A stretch of DNA of 5,776 nt from Acidimicrobiia bacterium. GTDB taxonomy: Bacteria > Actinomycetota > Acidimicrobiia > IMCC26256 > JACDBD01. Where the stretch lies: contig JAPSGP010000215.1 in the NCBI GenBank assembly GCA_031177445.1, forward strand, positions 1 through 5,776, read 5' to 3'. Position numbers and translations under genes: made by a program. Positions 1 to 5,602 of the stretch are shown piece after piece. Position 1 is the stretch's first letter; each line of letters starts with the position of its first letter. The notes under the pieces were generated by a model. The model ran no database searches. It saw only the letters and a list, made by a program, of their open reading frames with translations, and was not told the DNA's origin.

Positions 1-260
1 TAGCCCAGGGAGCGGTGCTCTCCGACGAGACCATCGCCCGGCTCGCCGCGGCTCATGAGAGGACGCCGGCGCAGGTGATCCTCCGCTGGCACCTGCAGCT
101 CGGCAACGTCGTGATCCCGAAGTCGGTCACCCCGGAACGCATCCGCGACAACTTCATGCTCTTCGACTTCGAGCTGAGCGACGAAGACATAGCAGCGATC
201 GCCGCCCTCGACGTGGGCCAGCGTATCGGGCCTGACCCGGCGACCTTCGTGGTGCCCTAG
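1..260 (+). CDS. Aldo/keto reductase, C-terminal fragment (5' end outside window)
   Basis: The reading frame is open from base 3 to a TAG at 258-260, so this is the last ~85 codons of a gene that begins upstream. The GTG at 15 is internal and not a start. The translated tail has the C-terminal signature of the aldo/keto reductase superfamily, closest in style to the 2,5-diketo-D-gluconate reductase group: a T-P-A-Q-V-I-L-R-W-H helix, then the NADPH-binding V-I-P-K-S-V-T-P-E-R-I-R-D-N loop (Lys, Ser and Arg contact the 2'-phosphate and adenine of NADPH in the family), then F-D-F-E-L-S-D-E-D-I and a G-P-D-P-A-T-F tail. Family members are soluble (alpha/beta)8-barrel enzymes that reduce aldehydes or ketones with NADPH. 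The catalytic Asp-Tyr-Lys-His tetrad lies upstream of the window and cannot be checked, and the substrate cannot be told. The gene converges on nrdJ with a 2-nt overlap of stop codons. Confidence 0.93.
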   Translation, partial: AQGAVLSDETIARLAAAHERTPAQVILRWHLQLGNVVIPKSVTPERIRDNFMLFDFELSDEDIAAIAALDVGQRIGPDPATFVVP

Positions 261-3061
261 CCGCAGCCGGTGTTGTTGCCGCAGCTCGAGCAGGTGTAGC
301 AGGAGCCGGTGCGCTGCATCATGCCGCCGCATTGCTCGCAGGCGGGACCCAGGTCCTGGCCCGAGAGCCTGGCCGGAACCACCGGCGGCGTCTCGGTCAT
401 CGCCTCGGCGGGGGGAACGGCCCGCCCACCGGTCGAGGCCGTGGCCTCGCCGTCGCCGTTCCCCTCCGCGTGCATGCTGCTCGACCCGTTGCCCTCGCCG
501 AGGCCGGCGTGCTCGGCCTCGCGCCGCGCCCGCACCTCCGGTGTGAGGATCCCGAGATCCTCGAGCACGTCGGGGTCGTCGATGAAGCGGCTCGCCAGCC
601 AGCGCATGATGTAGTCGGGCATCGACTTGGCGAAGGGAATCTCGGGGTTCTTGGTCATCCCCTCGGGGTCGAAGCGCATGTAGCTGAACTTCTTCACGAA
701 GGTCTCCAGCGGCACGCCGTACTGCAGTCCGATCGAGATCGCGGTCGCGAAGGCGTTCATCATCCCCCGCAGGGTCGAGCCCTCCTTGCCGATGTCGGTG
801 AGGAAGATCTCGCCCAGCGAGCCGTCCTCGTACTTGCCGGCAGTGATGTAGCCCTCGTGCTGCCCGATCGAGAACTTGTGGGTGATCGACTCGCGCTCTC
901 GCGGCATCCGCCGCCGGATCGGCTGCTGGACCTGCGAGTCCGCCGAGTCCTCGGCCTGCTTGCCCTCGTGGGCATCGGTGCGCAGCGCCTGAGCGGTCTT
1001 CGAGCCGTCGCGGTAGATCGCGAGCGCCTTCAGGCCACCCTTCCAGCCGCGCATGTATGCGTCGGCGATGTCCTCCACCGTGGCCGATTCGGGCAGGTTC
1101 ACGGTCTTCGAGATCGCGCCCGAGATGAACGGCTGGGTCGCGGCCATCATGTCGATGTGGCCGGTGTGCGCGATCGCCCGCTCGCCGACCGCCACGTCGA
1201 ACACCGGTAGGTGCTCGTCCCGCAGGCCGGGCGCGCCGATGATCGTCCCCTGTTCGGCGATGTAGGCGTTGATCTGATCGATCTCCGCCTCGGAGTAGCC
1301 CAGCGTCTGCAGGGCCAGCGGCACCGAGCGGTTGACGATCGTCATCTGTCCACCGCCGACCAGCTCCTTGAACTTGACCAGCGAGAAGTCGGGCTCGATC
1401 CCGGTCGTGTCGCAGTCCATCAGGAAGCTGATCGTGCCGGTCGGGGCGAGCACCGTCGCCTGGGCATTGCGGTAGCCGTGCTCCTCGCCGAGCGCGACCG
1501 CCTCGTCCCACTCGCGCCGTGCGGCTTCCAGCAGATCGCCCTTGATCCCGTTGCCGTCGATCTCGTAAGCGGCGTCGCGGTGCATCCGCATCACCCGGTT
1601 GTGCGGCTCGCGGTTCGTTGGGTACTCGTCGTAGGGTCCGATCGCTGCGGCGATCTCGGCCGAGCGCCGGTAGGCGCGGCCGGTCATCAGCGCGGTGATC
1701 GCGGCGGCGACGTCGCGGCCCTCGTGCGAGTCGTAGGGGACGCCATCGGACATCAGCAGCGCCCCGAGGTTCGCGTAGCCGAGCCCGAGCTGGCGGAAGG
1801 CCCGCGCATTGCGACCGATCTCCTCGGTCGGATAGCTCGAGGGCCCGACGATGATCTCTTGGGCGAGGAAGACGATGTCGACGGCGTGCATGAAGTCGTC
1901 GACCTCGAAGCTGCCGTCGGCGCCGCGGAACTTCATCAGGTTGAGCGAGGCCAGGTTGCAGGCCGAGTCGTCGACGCTCATGTATTCCGAGCAGGGATTG
2001 GACGCCGTGATCGGTCCGCTGTTCGGATCGGTGTGCCAGCGGTTGATCGTGGTGTCGTACTGCACGCCGGGATCGGCGCAGCGCCAGGCGGCATCGGCGA
2101 TCTGGTCCATCAGCTCTCGCGCGGGGATGGTCTTCAGAACCCGGCCGTCGGTGCGGGCGATCAGGTCCCAGTCATTGCTGGCCTCGACCGCCCGCATGAA
2201 CTCGTCCGTCACACGGACCGAGTTGTTGGCGTTCTGGTACTGGATCGAATGGAAGGAGTCGCTGTCGATCCGCATGTCGAAGCCGGCGTCCCGCAGGGCG
2301 GCGGCCTTCTCCTCTTCGCGCGCCTTGCACCAGATGAAGTCCTCGATGTCGGGGTGATCGACGTTGAGAACCACCATCTTCGCGGCGCGGCGGGTCTTGC
2401 CGCCCGACTTGATCGTCCCCGCCCATGCGTCGGCCCCGCGCATGAAGCTGACCGGGCCAGAGGCGAGGCCCCCCTTCGAGAGGAGCTCCTTCGAGGACCG
2501 GATGTCGGAGAGGTTGATCCCCGACCCCGAACCGCCGCGGAAGATCATCCCCTCCTTGGTGTTCCAGTCGAGGATCGACTCCATCGTGTCCTCGACGCTC
2601 AAGATGAAGCAGGCCGAGCACTGGGGCGACTCCTCGAAGCCGACGTTGAACCAGACCGGGGAATTGAAGGCGGCCTTCTGGTGCAGAAGGATGTGGGTCA
2701 GCTCCGCCTCGAAGGCATCGCCATCCTCCGAGGTCGCGAAGTAGCCGCCATCGCGCCCCCAGTCGGCGATCGTCCTCGCGACCCGGCCGACCATCTGGCG
2801 GACCGAGCGCTCGCGCTGCTTGCTGCCAAGCTGCCCGCGGAAGTACTTCTGGGCGACGATGTTGGTCGCGTTCTGCGACCAGCTCTTCGGGAACTCGACG
2901 TCGCGCTGCTCGAAGGCGGGGTGCTCGGGATCGCCGATCAGCGCATCGCGGATCTCCCACTCGATCTCGTCGAAGGGGTGCGTGCCCGGAGCGGTGAAGC
3001 GACGCTCGATCGCCAGCCCGGAGCCGGTCTGGATCGACGTGCTTTCAGCGCTCTTAGCCAT
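257..3061 (-). CDS. nrdJ: Vitamin B12-dependent (class II) ribonucleoside-diphosphate reductase NrdJ
   Basis: NrdJ reduces ribonucleotides to deoxyribonucleotides in the cytosol, using adenosylcobalamin to generate a thiyl radical without oxygen. The protein is 934 residues from the ATG at 3061. Visible motifs: P-Q-C-S-A-C-F (C148, C151; C151 is the probable half of the substrate-reducing pair), N-P-C-S-E (thiyl C357 with N355 and E359), S-A-C-N-L-A-S-L-N-L (C368, the second half of the pair, 11 residues after C357 as in characterised class II enzymes), and P-T-G-T-I-S (541-546, phosphate binding). A TSCPD-type region follows at about 731-830. A low-complexity Gly/Glu/Ala/Pro linker (about 850-905) precedes a Cys-rich tail (C908, C911, C921, C924, C927, C933), probably a zinc site plus the redox shuttle. 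There is no N-terminal ATP-cone. The frame stays open to 3157, but the ATG at 3061 has a good ribosome site and lies just after nrdR, so it is preferred. The stop is TAG. Confidence 0.97.
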   Translation of the reverse strand: MAKSAESTSIQTGSGLAIERRFTAPGTHPFDEIEWEIRDALIGDPEHPAFEQRDVEFPKSWSQNATNIVAQKYFRGQLGSKQRERSVRQMVGRVARTIADWGRDGGYFATSEDGDAFEAELTHILLHQKAAFNSPVWFNVGFEESPQCSACFILSVEDTMESILDWNTKEGMIFRGGSGSGINLSDIRSSKELLSKGGLASGPVSFMRGADAWAGTIKSGGKTRRAAKMVVLNVDHPDIEDFIWCKAREEEKAAALRDAGFDMRIDSDSFHSIQYQNANNSVRVTDEFMRAVEASNDWDLIARTDGRVLKTIPARELMDQIADAAWRCADPGVQYDTTINRWHTDPNSGPITASNPCSEYMSVDDSACNLASLNLMKFRGADGSFEVDDFMHAVDIVFLAQEIIVGPSSYPTEEIGRNARAFRQLGLGYANLGALLMSDGVPYDSHEGRDVAAAITALMTGRAYRRSAEIAAAIGPYDEYPTNREPHNRVMRMHRDAAYEIDGNGIKGDLLEAARREWDEAVALGEEHGYRNAQATVLAPTGTISFLMDCDTTGIEPDFSLVKFKELVGGGQMTIVNRSVPLALQTLGYSEAEIDQINAYIAEQGTIIGAPGLRDEHLPVFDVAVGERAIAHTGHIDMMAATQPFISGAISKTVNLPESATVEDIADAYMRGWKGGLKALAIYRDGSKTAQALRTDAHEGKQAEDSADSQVQQPIRRRMPRERESITHKFSIGQHEGYITAGKYEDGSLGEIFLTDIGKEGSTLRGMMNAFATAISIGLQYGVPLETFVKKFSYMRFDPEGMTKNPEIPFAKSMPDYIMRWLASRFIDDPDVLEDLGILTPEVRARREAEHAGLGEGNGSSSMHAEGNGDGEATASTGGRAVPPAEAMTETPPVVPARLSGQDLGPACEQCGGMMQRTGSCYTCSSCGNNTGCG

Positions 3062-3069
3062 GCTCAACA

Positions 3070-3076
3070 CTCCTCT
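3070..3076 (-). promoter_or_regulatory. Ribosome binding site of nrdJ
   Basis: On the minus strand AGAGGAG lies 8 nt before the ATG at 3061. This fixes the nrdJ start at residue 33 of the longer open frame. The longer version would begin inside nrdR and has no comparable site. Confidence 0.8.
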
Positions 3077-3104
3077 TTCCTCGTTCAAGCCTATTTGGGG
3101 GTAA

Positions 3105-3563
3105 CTAGGCAGGATCGTCGTTGGCTCGGACGGAAACCGCCGGGCTCGAACCCGCAAACTCGGCAGTCGTTTCGGGCAGGGTCCCGGCGAACTGCAGGTA
3201 GGAGCCCCAGTCGAGCTCTCGCAGGCCCTCGAGACAGAGCTCGCCCACCCGCTCGGCGTTCAGCTCGCCGCCGGACTCCTCGGCTGCCACCTCGACCCGG
3301 TCGACCAGCGCCTCTACGTCGGCGGCCGCCACGGGGCGCTTGTGAGCCGCCCGCAGCAGCGCGGCGCGCAGCTTGACGCGATCGAAGCGCTGCCTTCGGC
3401 CGCTCCGCTTGCGCACGAACAGCGCCCCGCGCTCGAACCGCTCCGAGGTGCTGAAGCGCTGCCCGCAGGCGCTGCACTCGCGCCGCCGTCGCAGGGCGTT
3501 CTGGCCCTCGATCCGGCGGGTCTCCAAGACTCTCGTGTGGGCCTGGCAGGCAGGACAGTGCAC
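3105..3563 (-). CDS. nrdR: Transcriptional repressor NrdR (zinc ribbon plus ATP-cone)
   Basis: NrdR represses ribonucleotide reductase operons when its ATP-cone is loaded with dATP and ATP. The protein has 152 residues, the usual family length. The N-terminal zinc ribbon is M-H-C-P-A-C (C3, C6) with R-R-R-R-E-C-S-A-C-G (C30, C33), followed by R-F-S-T-S-E-R. The ATP-cone spans roughly 47-136 (F-V-R-K-R-S-G-R-R-Q-R-F-D-R-V-K-L, then H-K-R-P-V). The usual D-S-R of the ribbon is E-T-R here. The family's L-D-x-V-A-Y-x-R-F-A-S-V-Y-R segment is altered to L-D-W-G-S-Y-L-Q-F-A-G-T-L-P. The start is GTG at 3561-3563: the only in-frame start after an in-frame TAA at 3582-3584, and it gives the canonical M-H-C-P N-terminus. 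No good Shine-Dalgarno is present. The gene precedes nrdJ by 43 bp in a likely nrdR-nrdJ operon, an arrangement known from Streptomyces. The stop is TAG. Confidence 0.95.
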   Translation of the reverse strand: MHCPACQAHTRVLETRRIEGQNALRRRRECSACGQRFSTSERFERGALFVRKRSGRRQRFDRVKLRAALLRAAHKRPVAAADVEALVDRVEVAAEESGGELNAERVGELCLEGLRELDWGSYLQFAGTLPETTAEFAGSSPAVSVRANDDPA

Positions 3564-3571
3564 GAGACCTG

Positions 3572-3577
3572 ATTCTA
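3572..3577 (-). promoter_or_regulatory. Candidate -10 element of nrdR (near-leaderless promoter)
   Basis: On the minus strand TAGAAT (TANNNT type) ends 8 nt before the GTG of nrdR, which would put the transcription start within about two bases of the start codon. No recognisable -35 hexamer is seen 16-18 bp upstream. The element overlaps the edge of the proximal NrdR-box, which fits autorepression. Support is positional only. Confidence 0.35.
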
Positions 3578-3590
3578 CTACTTACAGTGA
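3575..3590. promoter_or_regulatory. NrdR-box-like operator, nrdR-proximal
   Basis: The 16-bp site has core CTACTTACAG with flanks cta and tga. Compared with the published NrdR-box form acaCwAtATaTwGtgt, it keeps the outer C and G, both w positions, the A at core position 3 and the inner T, and departs mainly at two core positions. On the minus strand it matches the other box at 11 of 16 positions. It lies immediately upstream of nrdR over the candidate -10. The 16-bp gap to the second box matches the 15-16 bp spacing typical of paired NrdR-boxes. Confidence 0.68.
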
Positions 3591-3606
3591 TCTCCTTCTG
3601 CTGCTA

Positions 3607-3622
3607 CCCCTACATGTAGTAG
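3607..3622. promoter_or_regulatory. NrdR-box-like operator, distal (perfect palindromic core)
   Basis: The core CTACATGTAG at 3610-3619 is a perfect 10-bp palindrome and fits C-w-A-t-A-T-a-T-w-G except at the two weakly conserved positions. It lies 32 bp centre to centre from the other box, close to three helical turns, so both face the same side of the DNA. Of the two it is the better match. It also covers the place where a -35 element of the divergent TrhA gene would fall (about 3614-3619). Confidence 0.75.
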
Positions 3623-3636
3623 GTTGATGAAACCGC

Positions 3637-3642
3637 TAATCT
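3637..3642 (+). promoter_or_regulatory. Candidate -10 element of the TrhA-family gene (leaderless promoter)
   Basis: TAATCT (TANNNT type) is followed by 6 nt and then the GTG at 3649, so transcription would start on the start codon itself. The 25 bases before the GTG contain no Shine-Dalgarno match. This is the standard layout of leaderless genes in actinobacteria. No clear -35 is visible, and its expected place is covered by the distal NrdR-box. Confidence 0.45.
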
Positions 3643-3648
3643 GCGCCC

Positions 3649-4437
3649 GTGGCCGACGACCTACGCAGGGGCGCGGAGGGGATGGGCGAGCGGATGGACG
3701 CCGCCCGCGAGGCGATGGGGGAGCGCGCCAGCGCCGCTCGCGACGCGATGGGCGAGCGGGTCGACGCGGCTCGCGACGCGGCCGTCGAAGCGATCGCCGC
3801 CGTCAAGCCGCGACTGCGGGGGGTCTCGCACGAGTGGGCCTTCTTCATCTCGCTCCTCCTCGGCGCCGGCCTGATCGTGGCCGCCGACACGCCGAAGGCA
3901 ACCCTCGCGGCCGCTATCTACGCGGTCAGCCTCTCCGCCCTGCTCGGGACGAGCGCCCTCTATCACCGGGTCACCTGGGAGCGGCAGAACGTGCGCCGTT
4001 GGATGCGGCGCCTAGACCACTCGATGATCTTCCTGCTGATCGCCGGCACGGTAACCCCGTTCGCGTTGCTCGTCATGGACGGGCCCTGGGCCGACACCCT
4101 TCTGATCGCGGTCTGGGTCGCCGCTGGGGCAGGGATCGTCGTCGAGCTGATCTGGATCGAGGCGCCGAAGTGGGCGACGGCGATCGTCTACATCGCGGTC
4201 GGCTGGATCGGCGCGCTCGGCTTTCCGGAGATCGTCGCCGAAGCCGGGATAGGAGCCGGCGCATTGATCGCCGGCGGCGGCGCCCTCTACACGACGGGTG
4301 CGGTGATCTATGCCGCCCAGCGCCCGAACCCGAACCCGACCGTCTTCGGCTACCACGAGATCTTCCACCTGTTCGTGATCGGCGCCGCGGCGGCGCATTT
4401 CGCGGCGGTGGCGTTCTACGCCCTGCCCGCTGCGTAG
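3649..4437 (+). CDS. trhA: Hemolysin III / TrhA (PAQR-like) family membrane protein with hendecad-repeat N-terminus
   Basis: The 262-residue protein belongs to the HlyIII/TrhA branch of the PAQR superfamily, seven-helix inner-membrane proteins with a His/Asp metal site, linked to membrane homeostasis in other bacteria. The 'haemolysin' label is historical. Family motifs: R-G-V-S-H-E (H61), S-A-L-Y-H-R (S102, H106), R-R-L-D-H-S-M-I-F-L-L-I-A-G-T-V-T-P-F (D123, H124), and G-Y-H-E-I-F-H plus a later His (H236, H240, H250). Hydrophobic segments alternate with short loops from about residue 63 to 258. The first ~55 residues are an extra charged amphipathic stretch made of 11-residue repeats, absent from typical ~200-220-residue members. 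The start is GTG at 3649, just after an in-frame TAA at 3637-3639. Internal ATGs at 3682, 3694 and 3715 are possible, but none has a well-placed ribosome site (GGAGG is only 2 nt from 3682). The gene is divergent from nrdR and convergent with the FMN reductase, 11 bp apart. The stop is TAG. Confidence 0.92.
   Translation: MADDLRRGAEGMGERMDAAREAMGERASAARDAMGERVDAARDAAVEAIAAVKPRLRGVSHEWAFFISLLLGAGLIVAADTPKATLAAAIYAVSLSALLGTSALYHRVTWERQNVRRWMRRLDHSMIFLLIAGTVTPFALLVMDGPWADTLLIAVWVAAGAGIVVELIWIEAPKWATAIVYIAVGWIGALGFPEIVAEAGIGAGALIAGGGALYTTGAVIYAAQRPNPNPTVFGYHEIFHLFVIGAAAAHFAAVAFYALPAA
3682..3780 (+). repeat. Three in-phase 33-bp repeats coding 11-residue units
   Basis: Units at 3682-3714, 3715-3747 and 3748-3780 encode M-G-E-R-M-D-A-A-R-E-A, M-G-E-R-A-S-A-A-R-D-A and M-G-E-R-V-D-A-A-R-D-A. 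The second and third units agree at 27 of 33 bases. The preceding 11 codons (3649-3681) form a looser fourth unit. An 11-residue period with alternating charges is typical of long amphipathic helices or hendecad coiled coils. Confidence 0.85.
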
Positions 4438-4448
4438 GCCCGGTTTAT

Positions 4449-5027
4449 TCAGGCCGCGAGCGGCAGACGCTCGGCTGCCGCGCTGCGCTCCTGCTCGGCC
4501 GCGTCGAGCAGCTCGGCGAGAATTCCGTCGAGGTCCCTCCCGAGTTCGGCCGGGAGCCGCAGTCGACCGTCGGATAGGAGCTCGTGCGCCTGGGCGACCG
4601 GCAGCTCCGCCTCGATCACCCGGCCGCCCATCGCACCCAGCACCTTGCGCAGCTCGGCCTGCGCCCAGACCGCCCCGAACATGCTCTTCGAGGCGCCGAT
4701 CACCGCGGCGGGCTTGCCGTTAAGGGCGCTCTGGCCGGCCGGTCGCGAGGTCCAATCGAGCGCGTTCTTGAGCTGGCCGGGGAGCGAGTGGTTGTACTCG
4801 GGGGTGGCGATCAGCACCGCATCCGCCGCGCGGATCGCCTGGCGCAGCTCTGCGACGGCCTCCGGAGCGGGATCCCGCTCGGCGTCCTCGCTATAGGGGG
4901 GCACCGCTGCGAGGCGCTCGAAGGTCACCAGCTGCGCCCCCGCGGGCAGCCGCTCGGCGGCCGCCCGCAGGAGGGCGCTGTTGAGCGAGTCCCGGCGCAG
5001 GCTTCCCGATATGCCGAGGACTCGCAT
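4449..5027 (-). CDS. NAD(P)H-dependent FMN reductase (flavodoxin-like fold)
   Basis: The 192-residue soluble flavoprotein belongs to the NADPH-dependent FMN reductase family (PF03358 type), whose members transfer electrons from NAD(P)H to FMN, quinones, azo dyes or metal oxyanions. Visible motifs: G-I-S-G-S-L-R-R-D-S-L-N (6-17, the FMN phosphate loop), P-P-Y-S-E-D (43-48, equivalent to the usual P-L-Y-N-E-D), T-P-E-Y-N-H-S-L-P-G-Q-L-K-N-A-L-D-W (75-92, the family signature at the flavin), and K-P-A-A-V-I-G-A-S (105-113). The ATG at 5027 lies 2 bp after the stop of the yceI-type gene, with GAGGA 9 nt upstream inside that gene, so the two are co-transcribed and probably translationally coupled. 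The frame remains open upstream to 5642, but that extension only shadows the upstream gene. Substrate is not predictable; quinone or general redox protection is a reasonable guess. The stop is TGA, the only non-TAG stop among the genes here. Confidence 0.95.
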   Translation of the reverse strand: MRVLGISGSLRRDSLNSALLRAAAERLPAGAQLVTFERLAAVPPYSEDAERDPAPEAVAELRQAIRAADAVLIATPEYNHSLPGQLKNALDWTSRPAGQSALNGKPAAVIGASKSMFGAVWAQAELRKVLGAMGGRVIEAELPVAQAHELLSDGRLRLPAELGRDLDGILAELLDAAEQERSAAAERLPLAA

Positions 5028-5029
5028 CG

Positions 5030-5581
5030 CTAGGAGTCCTCGGGCACGAGCTCGAGCTCGACCATGATCCGCACCTCGTCCTCGAGCACCCGGCCGCCGC
5101 TCGGCAGCTCTGCGTTCCAGTCGATGCCGTAGTCGTGCCGGTCCACGGCGCTCTCGAGCGAGAGCCCGATCCGCTCGCCGCCGGCCATGTCGGCGCCGAG
5201 GTGGGCAACTCGGCCGCTCGCCTCGACCTCGCGGCGCTCGCCGCGGATCTCCAGTTCGCCTCGCAGCTCGACCGCGCCGTCCTCGTCGAGCCATAGCTCG
5301 CTGGAGCTGAAGCGCAGCTCCGGATAACGCGCCGCGTCGAAGAACTCGGGCGAGAGGAGGTGGCCCTTGAACTGCTCCTCCGCGATCTCGATGCTCTCGA
5401 CCTGCACCGAGCCCTCTAGGCGAGGCTCCTCGCCGCCGATCAGGCGGGCATCGAACTCGCCGAAGTCGCTGCCGAAGGTCGAGACGCCGTTGTGGGTGAT
5501 CTCGAACCGCACCGTGGAGTGGACCGGGTCGACGGTCCAGGCGCCGGCCGGGATCTCCTGCTTCAGGGTCTGGATGGTCAT
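5030..5581 (-). CDS. YceI-family lipocalin-like protein
   Basis: The 183-residue protein matches the YceI family: an 8-stranded antiparallel barrel that binds polyisoprenoid or other lipids in characterised members. Motifs in order: W-T-V-D-P-V-H-S-T-V-R-F-E-I-T-H (15-30), F-G-E-F-D-A-R (40-46), the H-L-L-S-P-E-F-F-D-A-A-R-Y-P-E-L-R-F segment (74-91, family form R-S-P-D-F-F-D-x-x-x-Y-P), G-E-L-E-I-R-G-E-R-R-E-V (108-119), and D-R-H-D-Y-G-I-D-W-N (148-157). There is no signal peptide, so it is predicted to be cytoplasmic, as for many actinobacterial YceI proteins and unlike the periplasmic E. coli one. The start is ATG at 5581 with a strong AGGAGG site. It is the first gene of a two-gene operon with the FMN reductase. 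YceI proteins often sit beside redox enzymes, and the role here is inferred as lipid or quinone-related stress. The stop is TAG. Confidence 0.95.
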   Translation of the reverse strand: MTIQTLKQEIPAGAWTVDPVHSTVRFEITHNGVSTFGSDFGEFDARLIGGEEPRLEGSVQVESIEIAEEQFKGHLLSPEFFDAARYPELRFSSSELWLDEDGAVELRGELEIRGERREVEASGRVAHLGADMAGGERIGLSLESAVDRHDYGIDWNAELPSGGRVLEDEVRIMVELELVPEDS

Positions 5582-5589
5582 CGCTGCTT

Positions 5590-5595
5590 CCTCCT
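5590..5595 (-). promoter_or_regulatory. Ribosome binding site of the yceI-type gene
   Basis: On the minus strand a full AGGAGG lies 8 nt before the ATG at 5581. It is the strongest Shine-Dalgarno in the window and contrasts with the SD-less nrdR and TrhA genes. Confidence 0.85.
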
Positions 5596-5602
5596 GACTG
5601 CT

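Noticed and set aside
3062..3157. A 32-residue N-terminal extension of NrdJ beginning at 3157
   Set aside because: It overlaps the end of nrdR, has no supported ribosome site, and its residues do not resemble NrdJ. The ATG at 3061 has AGAGGAG 8 nt upstream.
1211..3376. A 721-codon open frame on the + strand opposite nrdJ and part of nrdR
   Set aside because: It is antisense to two confidently identified genes, has no recognisable domain, and is rich in Arg, Gly, Ala, Val and Asp as expected when GC-rich codons are read on the opposite strand. The 292-codon frame at 332-1210 is the same kind of shadow.
3564..3648. Cobalamin riboswitch upstream of the B12-dependent nrdR-nrdJ operon
   Set aside because: The whole divergent region is 85 bp, is occupied by the NrdR-box-like sites, and has no B12-box-like sequence. 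In other actinobacteria such riboswitches control the alternative class Ia genes rather than nrdJ.
4457..4473. Hairpin CGAGCG-GCAGA-CGCTCG as a terminator between the TrhA and FMN reductase genes
   Set aside because: It lies inside the FMN reductase coding region and is not followed by a T-run on either strand. GC-rich codons for an Ala/Glu/Arg-rich tail explain it.
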